Shown here: one piece after another, positions 40,002 through 49,149 of the stretch
How the letters are laid out: every line of letters starts with the position of its first letter
Numbering within the stretch: position 1 is the stretch's first letter
Source of the DNA: Oscillospiraceae bacterium
Lineage (GTDB): Bacteria; Bacillota; Clostridia; Oscillospirales; Ruminococcaceae
Direction: 5' to 3'
Length of the DNA stretch: 64,000 bases
Assembly (NCBI GenBank): GCA_022788225.1
Contig: JALEVO010000003.1
Coordinates: forward strand, 1-64,000
Translations under genes and position numbers: made by a program
The notes under the pieces: generated by a model
The model's database searches: none
Told to the model about the DNA's origin: nothing
Seen by the model: the letters and a program-made list of their open reading frames with translations, nothing else

Positions 40002-41381
40002 TTATTCAGTTAAATTGTTTTCCCTGTCCAGTCTTGCCGCCTTCAGCATAATTGCACATTCAAGGCGTTTCTTTTCCAGCTGGCATGAGAACTTGTGAGC
40101 ATTGTGGATATCTCCGGCATACATATAGTTGTTGGCATTACAGCCGCCGCTGCAATAGAACTTCGCCCAGCACTGCTTACATTCCGGCTTTGTATAGACA
40201 TGAGCCGCCGCAAATTCAGCTTTCATGTCCATATTGAATGTACCCTCGTCCAGATTGCCCATCTTGTACTCTTCAAGTCCCACAAACTGGTGGCATGGGT
40301 AAATATCGCCGTCCGGAGTAATAGCAACGTATTCGTTTCCGCAGCCGCAGCCCCTCAGACGCTTGATAGCACAGGGTCCCTGATCAAGGTCAAGCATGAA
40401 GTGGAAGAAATTGAACTTCCTGCCCTTTTCCTCGTTTTCAAGTATTCTTGCGGCAAGTCTTTCATATTCCTTGAAAATTGCTGAAAGTTCCTTTTCAGTC
40501 AGTGAATAAGGAACTTCCGGAGGACATACTACCGGTTCAACAGAAATCTGGTCAAAGCCCTCGTTGTAAAGGCTGAATACGTCCTCGGAAAAATCAAGGT
40601 TATACTTTGTGAAAGTACCCCTTACATAGTACTCCTTATCTCCTCTCTTTGAAACAAGGCTTTTGAATTTAGGCATGATAGTATCGTAACAGCCTGTCCC
40701 GTCAACACGCTTTCTTACGTTGTCATTTACTTCCTTTCTGCCGTCGATTGAGAGGACAACGTTGGACATTTCCTTGTTGATAAAGTCAATTTTGTCATCG
40801 TCCAGCAGAACGCCGTTTGTTGTGATTGTAAAGCGGAAACGCTTTCCGTATTCCTTTTCCCTTGACCTTGCGTATTCAACTATCTGCTTTACAACGTCAA
40901 AGTTCATGAGAGGTTCCCCGCCGAAGAAATCAAGTTCAAGGTTTTCCCTGTCACCGGATTTTTCAAGGAGGAAATCAATTGCCTTTTTTCCGGTTTCAAA
41001 GGTCATAAGCTTTCTGCCCTTACCGAAGTCACCGGTTGAAGCAAAGCAGTATTCACATCTCAGGTTGCAGTCATGGGCGATATGCAGACACATTGCCTTT
41101 ACCGGTGACGCAACGGAATACTTTGCAAACTTTTCGTAATCGTCCTCTGAGAAAAGTATCTTATCGTTATAAAGCTCGACAATCTCGCTGTAGCATGAGT
41201 TTATATCCTCTTCCGGATAAAATCTTGAAAGCTTTTCCATGACCTTCTGAGGACATTTTTCCTCGAAAGGCGGTTCAACATTATCAAGCAGGTCATAGGT
41301 TATATCATCAACAATATGTACGCCGCCGCTGTTTGTGTCCAGCACAATATTATATCCATTAAGTTTATACTTATGTATCAT
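40002..41381 (-). CDS. scfB: SCIFF/ranthipeptide maturase, radical SAM-SPASM
   Basis: CNLRCEYCF radical SAM motif; SPASM Cys pattern CGCGNEYVAITPDGDIYPCHQFVG...CKQCWAKFYCSGGCNANNY; adjacent SCIFF precursor. Confidence 0.95.
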   Translation of the reverse strand: MIHKYKLNGYNIVLDTNSGGVHIVDDITYDLLDNVEPPFEEKCPQKVMEKLSRFYPEEDINSCYSEIVELYNDKILFSEDDYEKFAKYSVASPVKAMCLHIAHDCNLRCEYCFASTGDFGKGRKLMTFETGKKAIDFLLEKSGDRENLELDFFGGEPLMNFDVVKQIVEYARSREKEYGKRFRFTITTNGVLLDDDKIDFINKEMSNVVLSIDGRKEVNDNVRKRVDGTGCYDTIMPKFKSLVSKRGDKEYYVRGTFTKYNLDFSEDVFSLYNEGFDQISVEPVVCPPEVPYSLTEKELSAIFKEYERLAARILENEEKGRKFNFFHFMLDLDQGPCAIKRLRGCGCGNEYVAITPDGDIYPCHQFVGLEEYKMGNLDEGTFNMDMKAEFAAAHVYTKPECKQCWAKFYCSGGCNANNYMYAGDIHNAHKFSCQLEKKRLECAIMLKAARLDRENNLTE

Positions 41382-41404
41382 TTAAAAAACTCCTTATAAA
41401 TTTA

Positions 41405-41428
41405 AAAGGGACAACTGAATGTCCCTTT
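41405..41428 (-). terminator. Weak terminator/attenuator-like hairpin between scfA and scfB
   Basis: Minus strand GAAAGGGACATTCAGTTGTCCCTTT followed by TAAATTT. Confidence 0.6.
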
Positions 41429-41449
41429 CAAAAACAAACCTGACTGAAA

Positions 41450-41587
41450 TTATCTTTCGCACTTCTGGTTTGCAACTGTGCATGAAGTCTTGCAGGCTGA
41501 CTGGCATGATGCCTGACACTTGCCGCAGCCGCCCTTCTTAGCTGATTCTTTAAGGTTTGCCTTATTGATAGTTCTGATATGTTTCAT
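41450..41587 (-). CDS. scfA: SCIFF ranthipeptide precursor (six cysteines in forty-five residues), 45 aa
   Basis: Hand translation: MKHIRTINKANLKESAKKGGCGKCQASCQSACKTSCTVANQKCER*, six Cys. Absent from the ORF track, whose shortest entries are 60 aa. Confidence 0.97.
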   Translation of the reverse strand: MKHIRTINKANLKESAKKGGCGKCQASCQSACKTSCTVANQKCER

Positions 41588-41708
41588 AAAAACCTCCAAA
41601 AATTATTTTTCAGAATTAATATAAGCTTATTATAACATATAATCAGCCCTTTTTCAATAGTTTTTCTCTTAAAATATACACAAATATAACAAAGTTTTTA
41701 TGTTAACT

Positions 41709-42113
41709 TTAGAATGGCGGACGCTTTATCGGGGAATTTACACCCGTAACACCTCCGACTGCCCCGGATATGCTGATTATTATTAAGTATCTTACCAGTC
41801 GCAGCGGAGGAAAACCTCTTAAATAAACAATACCGAATAAAAATATCACGCAGTACAGAATAACTCCGCATAATATGCCGCTTAGTATACCCTTATGCCT
41901 TTTACGCCTGCCGTAAAGATACCCTGAAAAAAATCCCCCTGCCGAAACTGAAAGACTTAGCATGACAGATATCACGCCTGCAGAGATATCCGCTTTTGAA
42001 CCGACATAGGCGAAAATCAGTATCAGTACGGCAGTAAGGGCGGTTCCGCAGACTGACGAAAAAATTATGTTGTAATACTTTAGTTTTCGCAGTCTGAATT
42101 TGTTTCTTCTCAT
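41709..42113 (-). CDS. TIGR04086-type four-TM membrane protein
   Basis: Four hydrophobic segments; position next to the SCIFF locus. Confidence 0.7.
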   Translation of the reverse strand: MRRNKFRLRKLKYYNIIFSSVCGTALTAVLILIFAYVGSKADISAGVISVMLSLSVSAGGFFSGYLYGRRKRHKGILSGILCGVILYCVIFLFGIVYLRGFPPLRLVRYLIIISISGAVGGVTGVNSPIKRPPF

Positions 42114-43378
42114 TGCTGTTCACCGCCGTAATTGCTCTTAATGGTTTCTGAAAGCTTTGTGCGTTCGTCTTTTATAGTATCCGAAAAGGTGGAATCATAG
42201 CTGTATACCGCAATGCCAAGCCCGTTTTGTGCGCAGTATTCAGCCTGTCTGGAAACAATGTCGCTTTTTTCTTTCCACTCGTCTATTCCGCTGCCCGCCC
42301 ACTTGTCCTCGTTTCCGATTTTATATGTGCAGATACCTATCACAAGCTTTACCTCCTCACAGATGTTCAGCGACTGCCAGCTGTCAGCAGTTTTTTCAAA
42401 GGGACAGCTTTCGTTTTCAAAGCCGAAGTATATCTGCGGTACGATATAATCGCAGTAGCCGGACTGTGACGCCCACGCTTTTACGTCCGCATACTGGTCT
42501 GTATAATTGGAATCCATGTTTCCCTGCGGGCTTATTCCGAAAAGCATATCCGGATTTTCAGCCTTGACAGTATCATATATCGTCTTAACCATTCTGCTGA
42601 TATTTTCAGTGCGCCATGACGAAAGGTCACTGCCTGCTGACTGTGAAAAAGCCGCTGCGTCAAACGTTTCACCAGTAGTTGGGTAAAAATAATCGTCAAT
42701 ATGAAAACCGTCAACGCTGTAGTTTTCGGCAATTTCCCTGATACCGTCTGAAATATAGCTTAGCACCTCTGAATAAGCCGGATTTAAGTACCAGTAATCC
42801 CCTGTCTTTACAATGTATGTGCCATTTTTTTCCTTGTCATTGTACCACTTTTTTATAAGATAGCTGTCATCCAGTGCTTTCAGCTGTTCATCAGTCTGAC
42901 AGCGCAGAGGGTTAAGCCATGCATGAACGGAAAGTCCAAGCCCATGCGCCGTATTCACCATTATTTCAAGAGGGTCGTAATCACCGTCATAATATTCACC
43001 TTTTGGGAAAATTCCGGATTTATAATAGCTGTCGTTAAACGCCCGGACATGAACATACAGCGTATTTATCCCCATTTCCTTTGCGTTTTCAAAGCGTTCA
43101 GATACACTTTCAGTAAATTCCTTTTCACTTTTTCCTCTTAGTATATCCAGATAATCCATATATGTAAACCACATTCCAGCCTGTTTTTCAAAATTCAGCG
43201 GCGGGTCTTCATCTGACCGGATATTTTCCGTCGGTTCATATACCCCAAGCTGTGCAACCGTCTGTTCGTTCAGTGAAATATCAGAATCTGTGTGCGATTT
43301 CTGTGTTTCGGGTTCTGTGCATGATACAGACAGAATAACCATAACAATTGAGAGCAAAGCTAAAATAATTCTTTTCAT
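42110..43378 (-). CDS. Lipoprotein with GHL10-type glycoside hydrolase domain
   Basis: Lipobox VSCTEP; MGINTLYVHVRAFNDSYY, VDGFHIDDYFYPTT, DYIVPQIYFG. Confidence 0.88.
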   Translation of the reverse strand: MKRIILALLSIVMVILSVSCTEPETQKSHTDSDISLNEQTVAQLGVYEPTENIRSDEDPPLNFEKQAGMWFTYMDYLDILRGKSEKEFTESVSERFENAKEMGINTLYVHVRAFNDSYYKSGIFPKGEYYDGDYDPLEIMVNTAHGLGLSVHAWLNPLRCQTDEQLKALDDSYLIKKWYNDKEKNGTYIVKTGDYWYLNPAYSEVLSYISDGIREIAENYSVDGFHIDDYFYPTTGETFDAAAFSQSAGSDLSSWRTENISRMVKTIYDTVKAENPDMLFGISPQGNMDSNYTDQYADVKAWASQSGYCDYIVPQIYFGFENESCPFEKTADSWQSLNICEEVKLVIGICTYKIGNEDKWAGSGIDEWKEKSDIVSRQAEYCAQNGLGIAVYSYDSTFSDTIKDERTKLSETIKSNYGGEQQ

Positions 43379-43466
43379 TCAGTCACGTCCTAACATAGTT
43401 TGTACATTTTATGATTTGCCCCGAATAAATATTCATATTTAGCTCTGACATACCCGCACAAAGAAT

Positions 43467-43508
43467 CACTCCCCTTTTATCAGACTTCGTCTTTTAAAAG
43501 GAGAGTGT
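43467..43508 (-). terminator. Terminator hairpin downstream of the polysaccharide deacetylase
   Basis: CACTCCCCTTTTA...TAAAAGGAGAGTG. Confidence 0.7.
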
Positions 43509-43511
43509 TTT

Positions 43512-44255
43512 TTAAACTGTAAATCCCTTAGCCCTTAAATTATCAATCACTTCTCCAAGCACTGCGGCATTCGTACTTGAAACTGAATGAAGAAGGTATA
43601 TTCCTCCTCCGTGAGCCGATGAAGTTATTTTTTCAAGGGCGGCTGACGGGTCAGGCTGTGCGTCGGTTTTCCAGTCAACGTATGCAAAGCTCCACATCAG
43701 TGTTTTATATCCCAGTTCACTTGTAACTGCAAGCGATTCTTCCGAAAATTCGCCGCATGGAGGACGCAGGTACTGCATTTCATACCCGTATTTATCCAGT
43801 ACAAATTCGTGAAGACTCATTATCTCCTCTTTAAGAGAATCAGCGGACAAGTCCGGCATTGATGCGTGTGTCATACAGTGATTGCCGAGAATATGTCCCT
43901 CGTCTATCATTCTCTTTACAAGTTCGTCTTCCTTTTTGGCGTAATCTCCGGTCAGAAAGAATATTGCGCTGACGTTCTTTTCTTTCAGTACGTCAAGAAT
44001 TGGTGCTGTATAACCGTTTTCATAGCCCTGATCAAATGTCAGTATAATTCTGTTTTCATCGTTTGTCAGTGCATAGGCGTCATATTTTCCGTATTGTGCG
44101 TTGAAATCCGATGCGCCGAGAGGACAGTTTTTGCTGTCGGTTGCCGTTCCCTGTCCGTATCCGTTTTTCTGACTGCTCAGTGCCTGAACAGATGGCATGG
44201 ACAGAAGCATGACAAAAGCTGTCAGAGCGGCGGCTGTTATCCGTTTTATTTTCAT
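43512..44255 (-). CDS. Polysaccharide deacetylase (CE4, PdaA-like), secreted
   Basis: Signal peptide MKIKRITAAALTAFVMLLSMPSVQA; ILTFDQGYENGYTAPILDVLKEKNVSAIFFLTGDY; GNHCMTHASMP; YLRPPCGEFS. Confidence 0.93.
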   Translation of the reverse strand: MKIKRITAAALTAFVMLLSMPSVQALSSQKNGYGQGTATDSKNCPLGASDFNAQYGKYDAYALTNDENRIILTFDQGYENGYTAPILDVLKEKNVSAIFFLTGDYAKKEDELVKRMIDEGHILGNHCMTHASMPDLSADSLKEEIMSLHEFVLDKYGYEMQYLRPPCGEFSEESLAVTSELGYKTLMWSFAYVDWKTDAQPDPSAALEKITSSAHGGGIYLLHSVSSTNAAVLGEVIDNLRAKGFTV

Positions 44256-44434
44256 TGGCGTCACCTCTGCCGGCTTTTTATCCGGCACAAGTATTATGTG
44301 TACTTCTGTTTCGGTTATGTGAGGGAATCTGTGGGGAGGTTTTTGTGGATAATATGTATTTGACTTTGGATTTTTTGTGTGATATACTTAATTTTATAAT
44401 ATAATGACATATAGGAAGTTGCAGGAAGAACTTA

Positions 44435-44638
44435 ATGAAAAAAATTTTTAATATACTTTTTTATATTTCAATCTGTGTTGTTGTTATTTCTGGAATTTTT
44501 GGTTTTATATATGATTATTTAATTTGGGATAAAACAGTTGTACCCGATTATATATTTAATATTTTTTGTATTCCCGGAAATATTTGTTTAATGTACATTA
44601 TTATACGGTATTTTTTTCAAAAGAAAAAACGTAAGTAA
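44435..44638 (+). CDS. Small hypothetical two-TM protein
   Basis: 67-aa ORF with two hydrophobic segments; AT-rich, no family recognised. Confidence 0.4.
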   Translation: MKKIFNILFYISICVVVISGIFGFIYDYLIWDKTVVPDYIFNIFCIPGNICLMYIIIRYFFQKKKRK

Positions 44639-44690
44639 ATTCTGATTCACCTGTACTAAACTTTACGCCACAATCACGATAAACAGAATT

Positions 44691-44775
44691 CGTAGGGGAT
44701 GGTGCCCTCGACGTCCCTCATTTTCATGTTACTGAACTGGTTACACACGGGACGTCGAGGGCGCCGTCCCCTACG
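44691..44775. repeat. 27-bp inverted repeat with 31-nt loop
   Basis: CGTAGGGGATGGTGCCCTCGACGTCCC ... GGGACGTCGAGGGCGCCGTCCCCTACG; the only two arm differences form G-T pairs. Confidence 0.92.
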
Positions 44776-44919
44776 AAAAGGTCGAGCCATAAACAAAACG
44801 ATACCGTAAAGCTATCCCCGAATTGTCCTGTCGGGTCACCTACTGTCCTGTCCGGTCACGGACAAATCGCCCAAGGAAAACAATCCCCGGGCGATTTTTT
44901 CAGATTAACTTTCCGGCAA

Positions 44920-45102
44920 TCAGCCGCAGCAGCCTGAACGCTTTACGAATGAGTTGCAGTCTGTACATTCCGGAACAGTCGGGTTAGCCTCGTGAGTTCC
45001 GATTTTCACCATGTCAAGTGAGCAGTAATCCTCTGTGCCCATGTTGTATTCGCACTGCTTTACTGTGCAGTGAATGTTTGAGTTTTTCTTCTTGTTTTCC
45101 AT
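44920..45102 (-). CDS. DUF1540 Cys-rich protein
   Basis: NIHCTVKQCEYNMGTEDYCSLDMVKIGTHEANPTVPECTDCNSFV. Confidence 0.85.
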   Translation of the reverse strand: MENKKKNSNIHCTVKQCEYNMGTEDYCSLDMVKIGTHEANPTVPECTDCNSFVKRSGCCG

Positions 45103-45220
45103 GAGATACACTCCACTTTCAAAAATTTTGCTCTCAAACCATTAAGAGAACAGCATTATTATCTGCATAAAAAATTTTTTTATTCATTTTTTCATAACAA
45201 AAAAATCAAGCGGAAAGAAT

Positions 45221-45293
45221 CGGGCGACCAATGGTCGCCCCTACTAATTAACCCGGATTTTACGCCGCTGTAGGGGCGAGCATTGCTCGCCCG
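45221..45293. repeat. Inverted pair of GGGCGACCA/TGGTCGCCC-type palindromes
   Basis: CGGGCGACCAATGGTCGCCCCTAC ... GTAGGGGCGAGCATTGCTCGCCCG. Confidence 0.9.
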
Positions 45294-45356
45294 GATATTA
45301 CAAACTGATTTTTCTACAAAATAAAGCGGAAAGCTAAATGCTTTCCGCTTTGTTGT

Positions 45357-48300
45357 TTAAATATTAGGCATAACCGGAAGATGTGCCGGATGTGGAGTTT
45401 CAGGGTGATTGTCAGTTCTGACGATCTGAACCTTGTTGTAAACGTCCATACCAGTACCGGCAGGAATAAGCTTACCGATAATAACGTTTTCCTTAAGACC
45501 GAGCAGCTTGTCGCTCTTGCCTCTGATAGCAGCATCAGTAAGTGCCTTGGTTGTTTCCTGGAATGATGCGGCAGACAGGAAGCTGTCAGAATTTGAGGAC
45601 GCCTTTGTGATACCCTGAAGAACAGGTACTGTTGTAACGAACTCAAGATTCTCTTCGCCGTTTTCCATTCTTGTTCTGATAGAATCGTTGATTTCCTCAA
45701 TCTCTTTTCTGTCAACCAGTGCACCCGGAAGGAGATAGCTGCTGCCGGATTCGTCAACCTTTATCTTTCTGAGCATCTGACGAACGATAACCTCAATGTG
45801 CTTATCGTTGATATCAACACCCTGTAAGCGGTAAACCTTCTGAACTTCATGGATAATGTAGTTCTGAACAGCCTGAACGCCGAGAATGTTAAGAATGTCA
45901 GACGGATAAACGTTACCCTCTGTCAGCTTTGTACCCTTTTCAATAACCTCATTCTCTCTTACTCTTATCTTGAAGTTATATGGTACCATATAAGTTTCAG
46001 ACTCATTTGTTTCATTGTTTGTAACAATAACATTTCTTGTAGTCTTGATTTCCTCAATGTGAACAACACCGTCAATTCTTGAAAGAATAGCAGCGTTCTT
46101 CGGACGTCTTGCCTCGAAAAGTTCCTCGACACGAGGGAGACCCTGTGTGATATCTTCCGCAGAAGCGATACCGCCTGTGTGGAACGTTCTCATTGTAAGC
46201 TGTGTACCCGGCTCACCGATAGACTGGGCAGAAATAATACCAACAGCCTCACCCACAGCAACAAGATTTCCGTTTGCAAGGTTAGCACCGTAGCACTTAG
46301 CGCAGACGCCGTGTCTTGACTTACAGTGAAGAACAGAACGAATCTTGATTTTCTCAACCCCTGCATCGCAGATTTTCTTAGCGTCAGCTTCAGTCATAAG
46401 CTTATCCTTGGATACTATAACGTCGCCTGTGCTTTCATCTCTGAGATCCTCGACAAGGTATCTTCCCACAAGTCTTTCAACCAGCGGTTCGATAATTTCG
46501 TTGCCGTTTCTGATTTCGTATACTTCGATACCCTCGTGAGTATGGCAGTCCTGCTCGCTGATAATAACGTCCTGTGAAACGTCAACAAGACGTCTTGTAA
46601 GGTAACCGGAGTCAGCAGTACGCAGCGCTGTATCAGCAAGACCCTTTCTGGCACCTCGTGAAGAAATGAAGTATTCCAGAATGTTAAGTCCCTCACGGTA
46701 GTTAGCTCTGATAGGAATTTCGATTGTAGTACCTGATGTGTTGGCGATAAGTCCACGCATACCTGCAAGCTGTCTTATCTGGTTGATACTACCACGGGCA
46801 CCAGAGTCAGCCATCATGAAGATCGGGTTATACTTATCAAGACCGTTTTTCAGTGCCTCTGTAACTTCGTCAGTTGCGTTGTTCCATACCTCGATAACCT
46901 TTTTGGACTTTTCTTCGGAAGAAATGTAACCGTATTCATACTGTCTTGTGATTACATCAATCTTCTTGTCAGCCTCGGCAAGGATATCCTTCTTTTCCTT
47001 TGGAATTGTTGCGTCGCATACAGCAACAGTAATAGACGCTTTTGTTGAGTATTTGAATCCGAGTGCCTTGATTTTGTCAAGTACTTCGGAAGTTGTTGTT
47101 GTACCATGAATTCTGATACATCTTTCAATGATATTTGAAAGCTGTTTTTTGCCTACAAGGAATGAAATTTCAAGGTCAAACTGCTTGTCAGAATTTGTTC
47201 TGTCAACATATCCCAGATCCTGCGGAATATTCTCGTTGAAGATAAGACGTCCGACTGTACAGTCGATTATCTTTGAAACCTTCTTGTCGCCGATTTCCTT
47301 GGTTATTCTTACCTTGATTGCGGCATGAAGTGAAACGTCATGCTCATCATAAGCCATAAGAGCTTCGTTGATATCTCTGAATACCTTGCCCTCACCCGGT
47401 TCGCCGTCCTTCTGCATTGTAAGGTAGTATGAACCAAGCACCATATCCTGTGACGGAACTGCAACAGGGCAGCCGTCTGACGGCTTTAACAGGTTGTTTG
47501 CAGCAAGCATAAGGAATCTTGCTTCTGCCTGTGCCTCTGCTGAAAGCGGAAGGTGAACAGCCATCTGGTCACCGTCGAAGTCAGCGTTGAACGCTGTACA
47601 AACCAGCGGGTGAAGCTTGATTGCACGACCCTCGACAAGTATCGGCTCAAATGCCTGAATACCAAGTCTGTGAAGTGTGGGGGCACGGTTGAGCATTACA
47701 GGGTGGTCCTTGATTACGTTTTCAAGTGCGTCCCATACCTCTGTTGAGGCTCTGTCAACCATTTTTCTTGCGCTCTTGATGTTTGCGATAACCTTTGTAT
47801 CAACCAGTCTTTTAAGAACGAAAGGTTTGAAAAGTTCAAGTGCCATTTCCTTTGGCAGACCGCACTGATACATTTTCAGCTCAGGACCTACGACGATAAC
47901 AGAACGTCCGGAATAGTCAACACGCTTACCCAGAAGGTTCTGTCTGAAACGTCCCTGCTTACCTTTAAGCATATCGGAAAGAGATTTCAGCGCACGGTTG
48001 TTAGGACCTGTAACAGGTCTGCCGTGACGACCGTTGTCAATAAGTGCGTCAACAGCCTCCTGGAGCATTCTCTTTTCGTTTCTTATAATAATGTCAGGAG
48101 CTTCAAGCTCTAACATTCTCTTAAGACGGTTATTTCTGTTGATAACACGTCTGTAAAGGTCGTTTAAGTCAGATGTTGCATAACGTCCGCCGTCCAGCAT
48201 TACCATAGGGCGGAGATCCGGCGGGATAACCGGCATAACGTCAAGTATCATCCATTCCGGCTTGTTTCCGGAAAGTCTGAACGCCTCGATTATTTCAAGT

Positions 48301-49082
48301 CTTTTCAGCAGCTTGATTTTCTTCTGACCTGTAGGAAGTCCTTTAAGTTCCTCCTTTAAGTCGTCTGAAACAACTTCAAGATTGTTTTTCCATTCAACGT
48401 CAAGCTCTGCAAATTTTTTACACTCGTCACATTCACAGGTCAGCGGTGAATGTGTGCATTCGCACTTCTTTCCTCCCAGTGATATCTTGCCCTGCATGAT
48501 AAGTCTGTTCTTGAAAACGTCATATCTTTCAGGGTCGTATTCCTGCAGAAGCTTCTTGATAGCCTCTGCACCCATTTCAGCAACAAATTCGTCACCGTAT
48601 TTTTCCCTGGCGTCAAGATATTCCTTTTCTGAAAGCAGCTGTTTTTTCAGCAGTTCACCGGTGTTGCCCGGGTCAAGAACGATATATTTTGTGAAGTAGA
48701 GAACTTCTTCAAGACGCTTCTGTGAAATTTCAAGCACCTGTCCGATTCTTGAAGGTGTTCCCTTGAAATACCATATATGTGAAACCGGAGCCGCAAGCTC
48801 GATATGACCCATTCTTTCACGTCTTACCTTTGCTCTTGTAACCTCAACTCCGCAGCGGTCGCAGACTTTTCCCTTAAAGCGTATCTTCTTGAACTTTCCG
48901 CAGTGACACTCCCAGTCCTTTGTTGGTCCGAAGATTCTTTCGCAGTAAAGACCGCCTGCCTCTGGCTTCTGGGTTCTGTAATTTATAGTTTCAGGACGCT
49001 CAACAGCACCGTATGACCATTTTCTGATCTGTTCCGGTGATGCAAGACCTATTTTTATAGAATCAAAAGTATTAAATTCCAA
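45357..49082 (-). CDS. rpoC: RNA polymerase beta' subunit
   Basis: [61 protein letters not shown]. Confidence 0.99.
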   Translation of the reverse strand: MEFNTFDSIKIGLASPEQIRKWSYGAVERPETINYRTQKPEAGGLYCERIFGPTKDWECHCGKFKKIRFKGKVCDRCGVEVTRAKVRRERMGHIELAAPVSHIWYFKGTPSRIGQVLEISQKRLEEVLYFTKYIVLDPGNTGELLKKQLLSEKEYLDAREKYGDEFVAEMGAEAIKKLLQEYDPERYDVFKNRLIMQGKISLGGKKCECTHSPLTCECDECKKFAELDVEWKNNLEVVSDDLKEELKGLPTGQKKIKLLKRLEIIEAFRLSGNKPEWMILDVMPVIPPDLRPMVMLDGGRYATSDLNDLYRRVINRNNRLKRMLELEAPDIIIRNEKRMLQEAVDALIDNGRHGRPVTGPNNRALKSLSDMLKGKQGRFRQNLLGKRVDYSGRSVIVVGPELKMYQCGLPKEMALELFKPFVLKRLVDTKVIANIKSARKMVDRASTEVWDALENVIKDHPVMLNRAPTLHRLGIQAFEPILVEGRAIKLHPLVCTAFNADFDGDQMAVHLPLSAEAQAEARFLMLAANNLLKPSDGCPVAVPSQDMVLGSYYLTMQKDGEPGEGKVFRDINEALMAYDEHDVSLHAAIKVRITKEIGDKKVSKIIDCTVGRLIFNENIPQDLGYVDRTNSDKQFDLEISFLVGKKQLSNIIERCIRIHGTTTTSEVLDKIKALGFKYSTKASITVAVCDATIPKEKKDILAEADKKIDVITRQYEYGYISSEEKSKKVIEVWNNATDEVTEALKNGLDKYNPIFMMADSGARGSINQIRQLAGMRGLIANTSGTTIEIPIRANYREGLNILEYFISSRGARKGLADTALRTADSGYLTRRLVDVSQDVIISEQDCHTHEGIEVYEIRNGNEIIEPLVERLVGRYLVEDLRDESTGDVIVSKDKLMTEADAKKICDAGVEKIKIRSVLHCKSRHGVCAKCYGANLANGNLVAVGEAVGIISAQSIGEPGTQLTMRTFHTGGIASAEDITQGLPRVEELFEARRPKNAAILSRIDGVVHIEEIKTTRNVIVTNNETNESETYMVPYNFKIRVRENEVIEKGTKLTEGNVYPSDILNILGVQAVQNYIIHEVQKVYRLQGVDINDKHIEVIVRQMLRKIKVDESGSSYLLPGALVDRKEIEEINDSIRTRMENGEENLEFVTTVPVLQGITKASSNSDSFLSAASFQETTKALTDAAIRGKSDKLLGLKENVIIGKLIPAGTGMDVYNKVQIVRTDNHPETPHPAHLPVMPNI

Positions 49083-49149
49083 ACCGTTACCTCCTCGTCA
49101 GAATTACGACAGTACCGGAGCGGCTGAAAGGTCAGCCGCCGGTAAAAAA

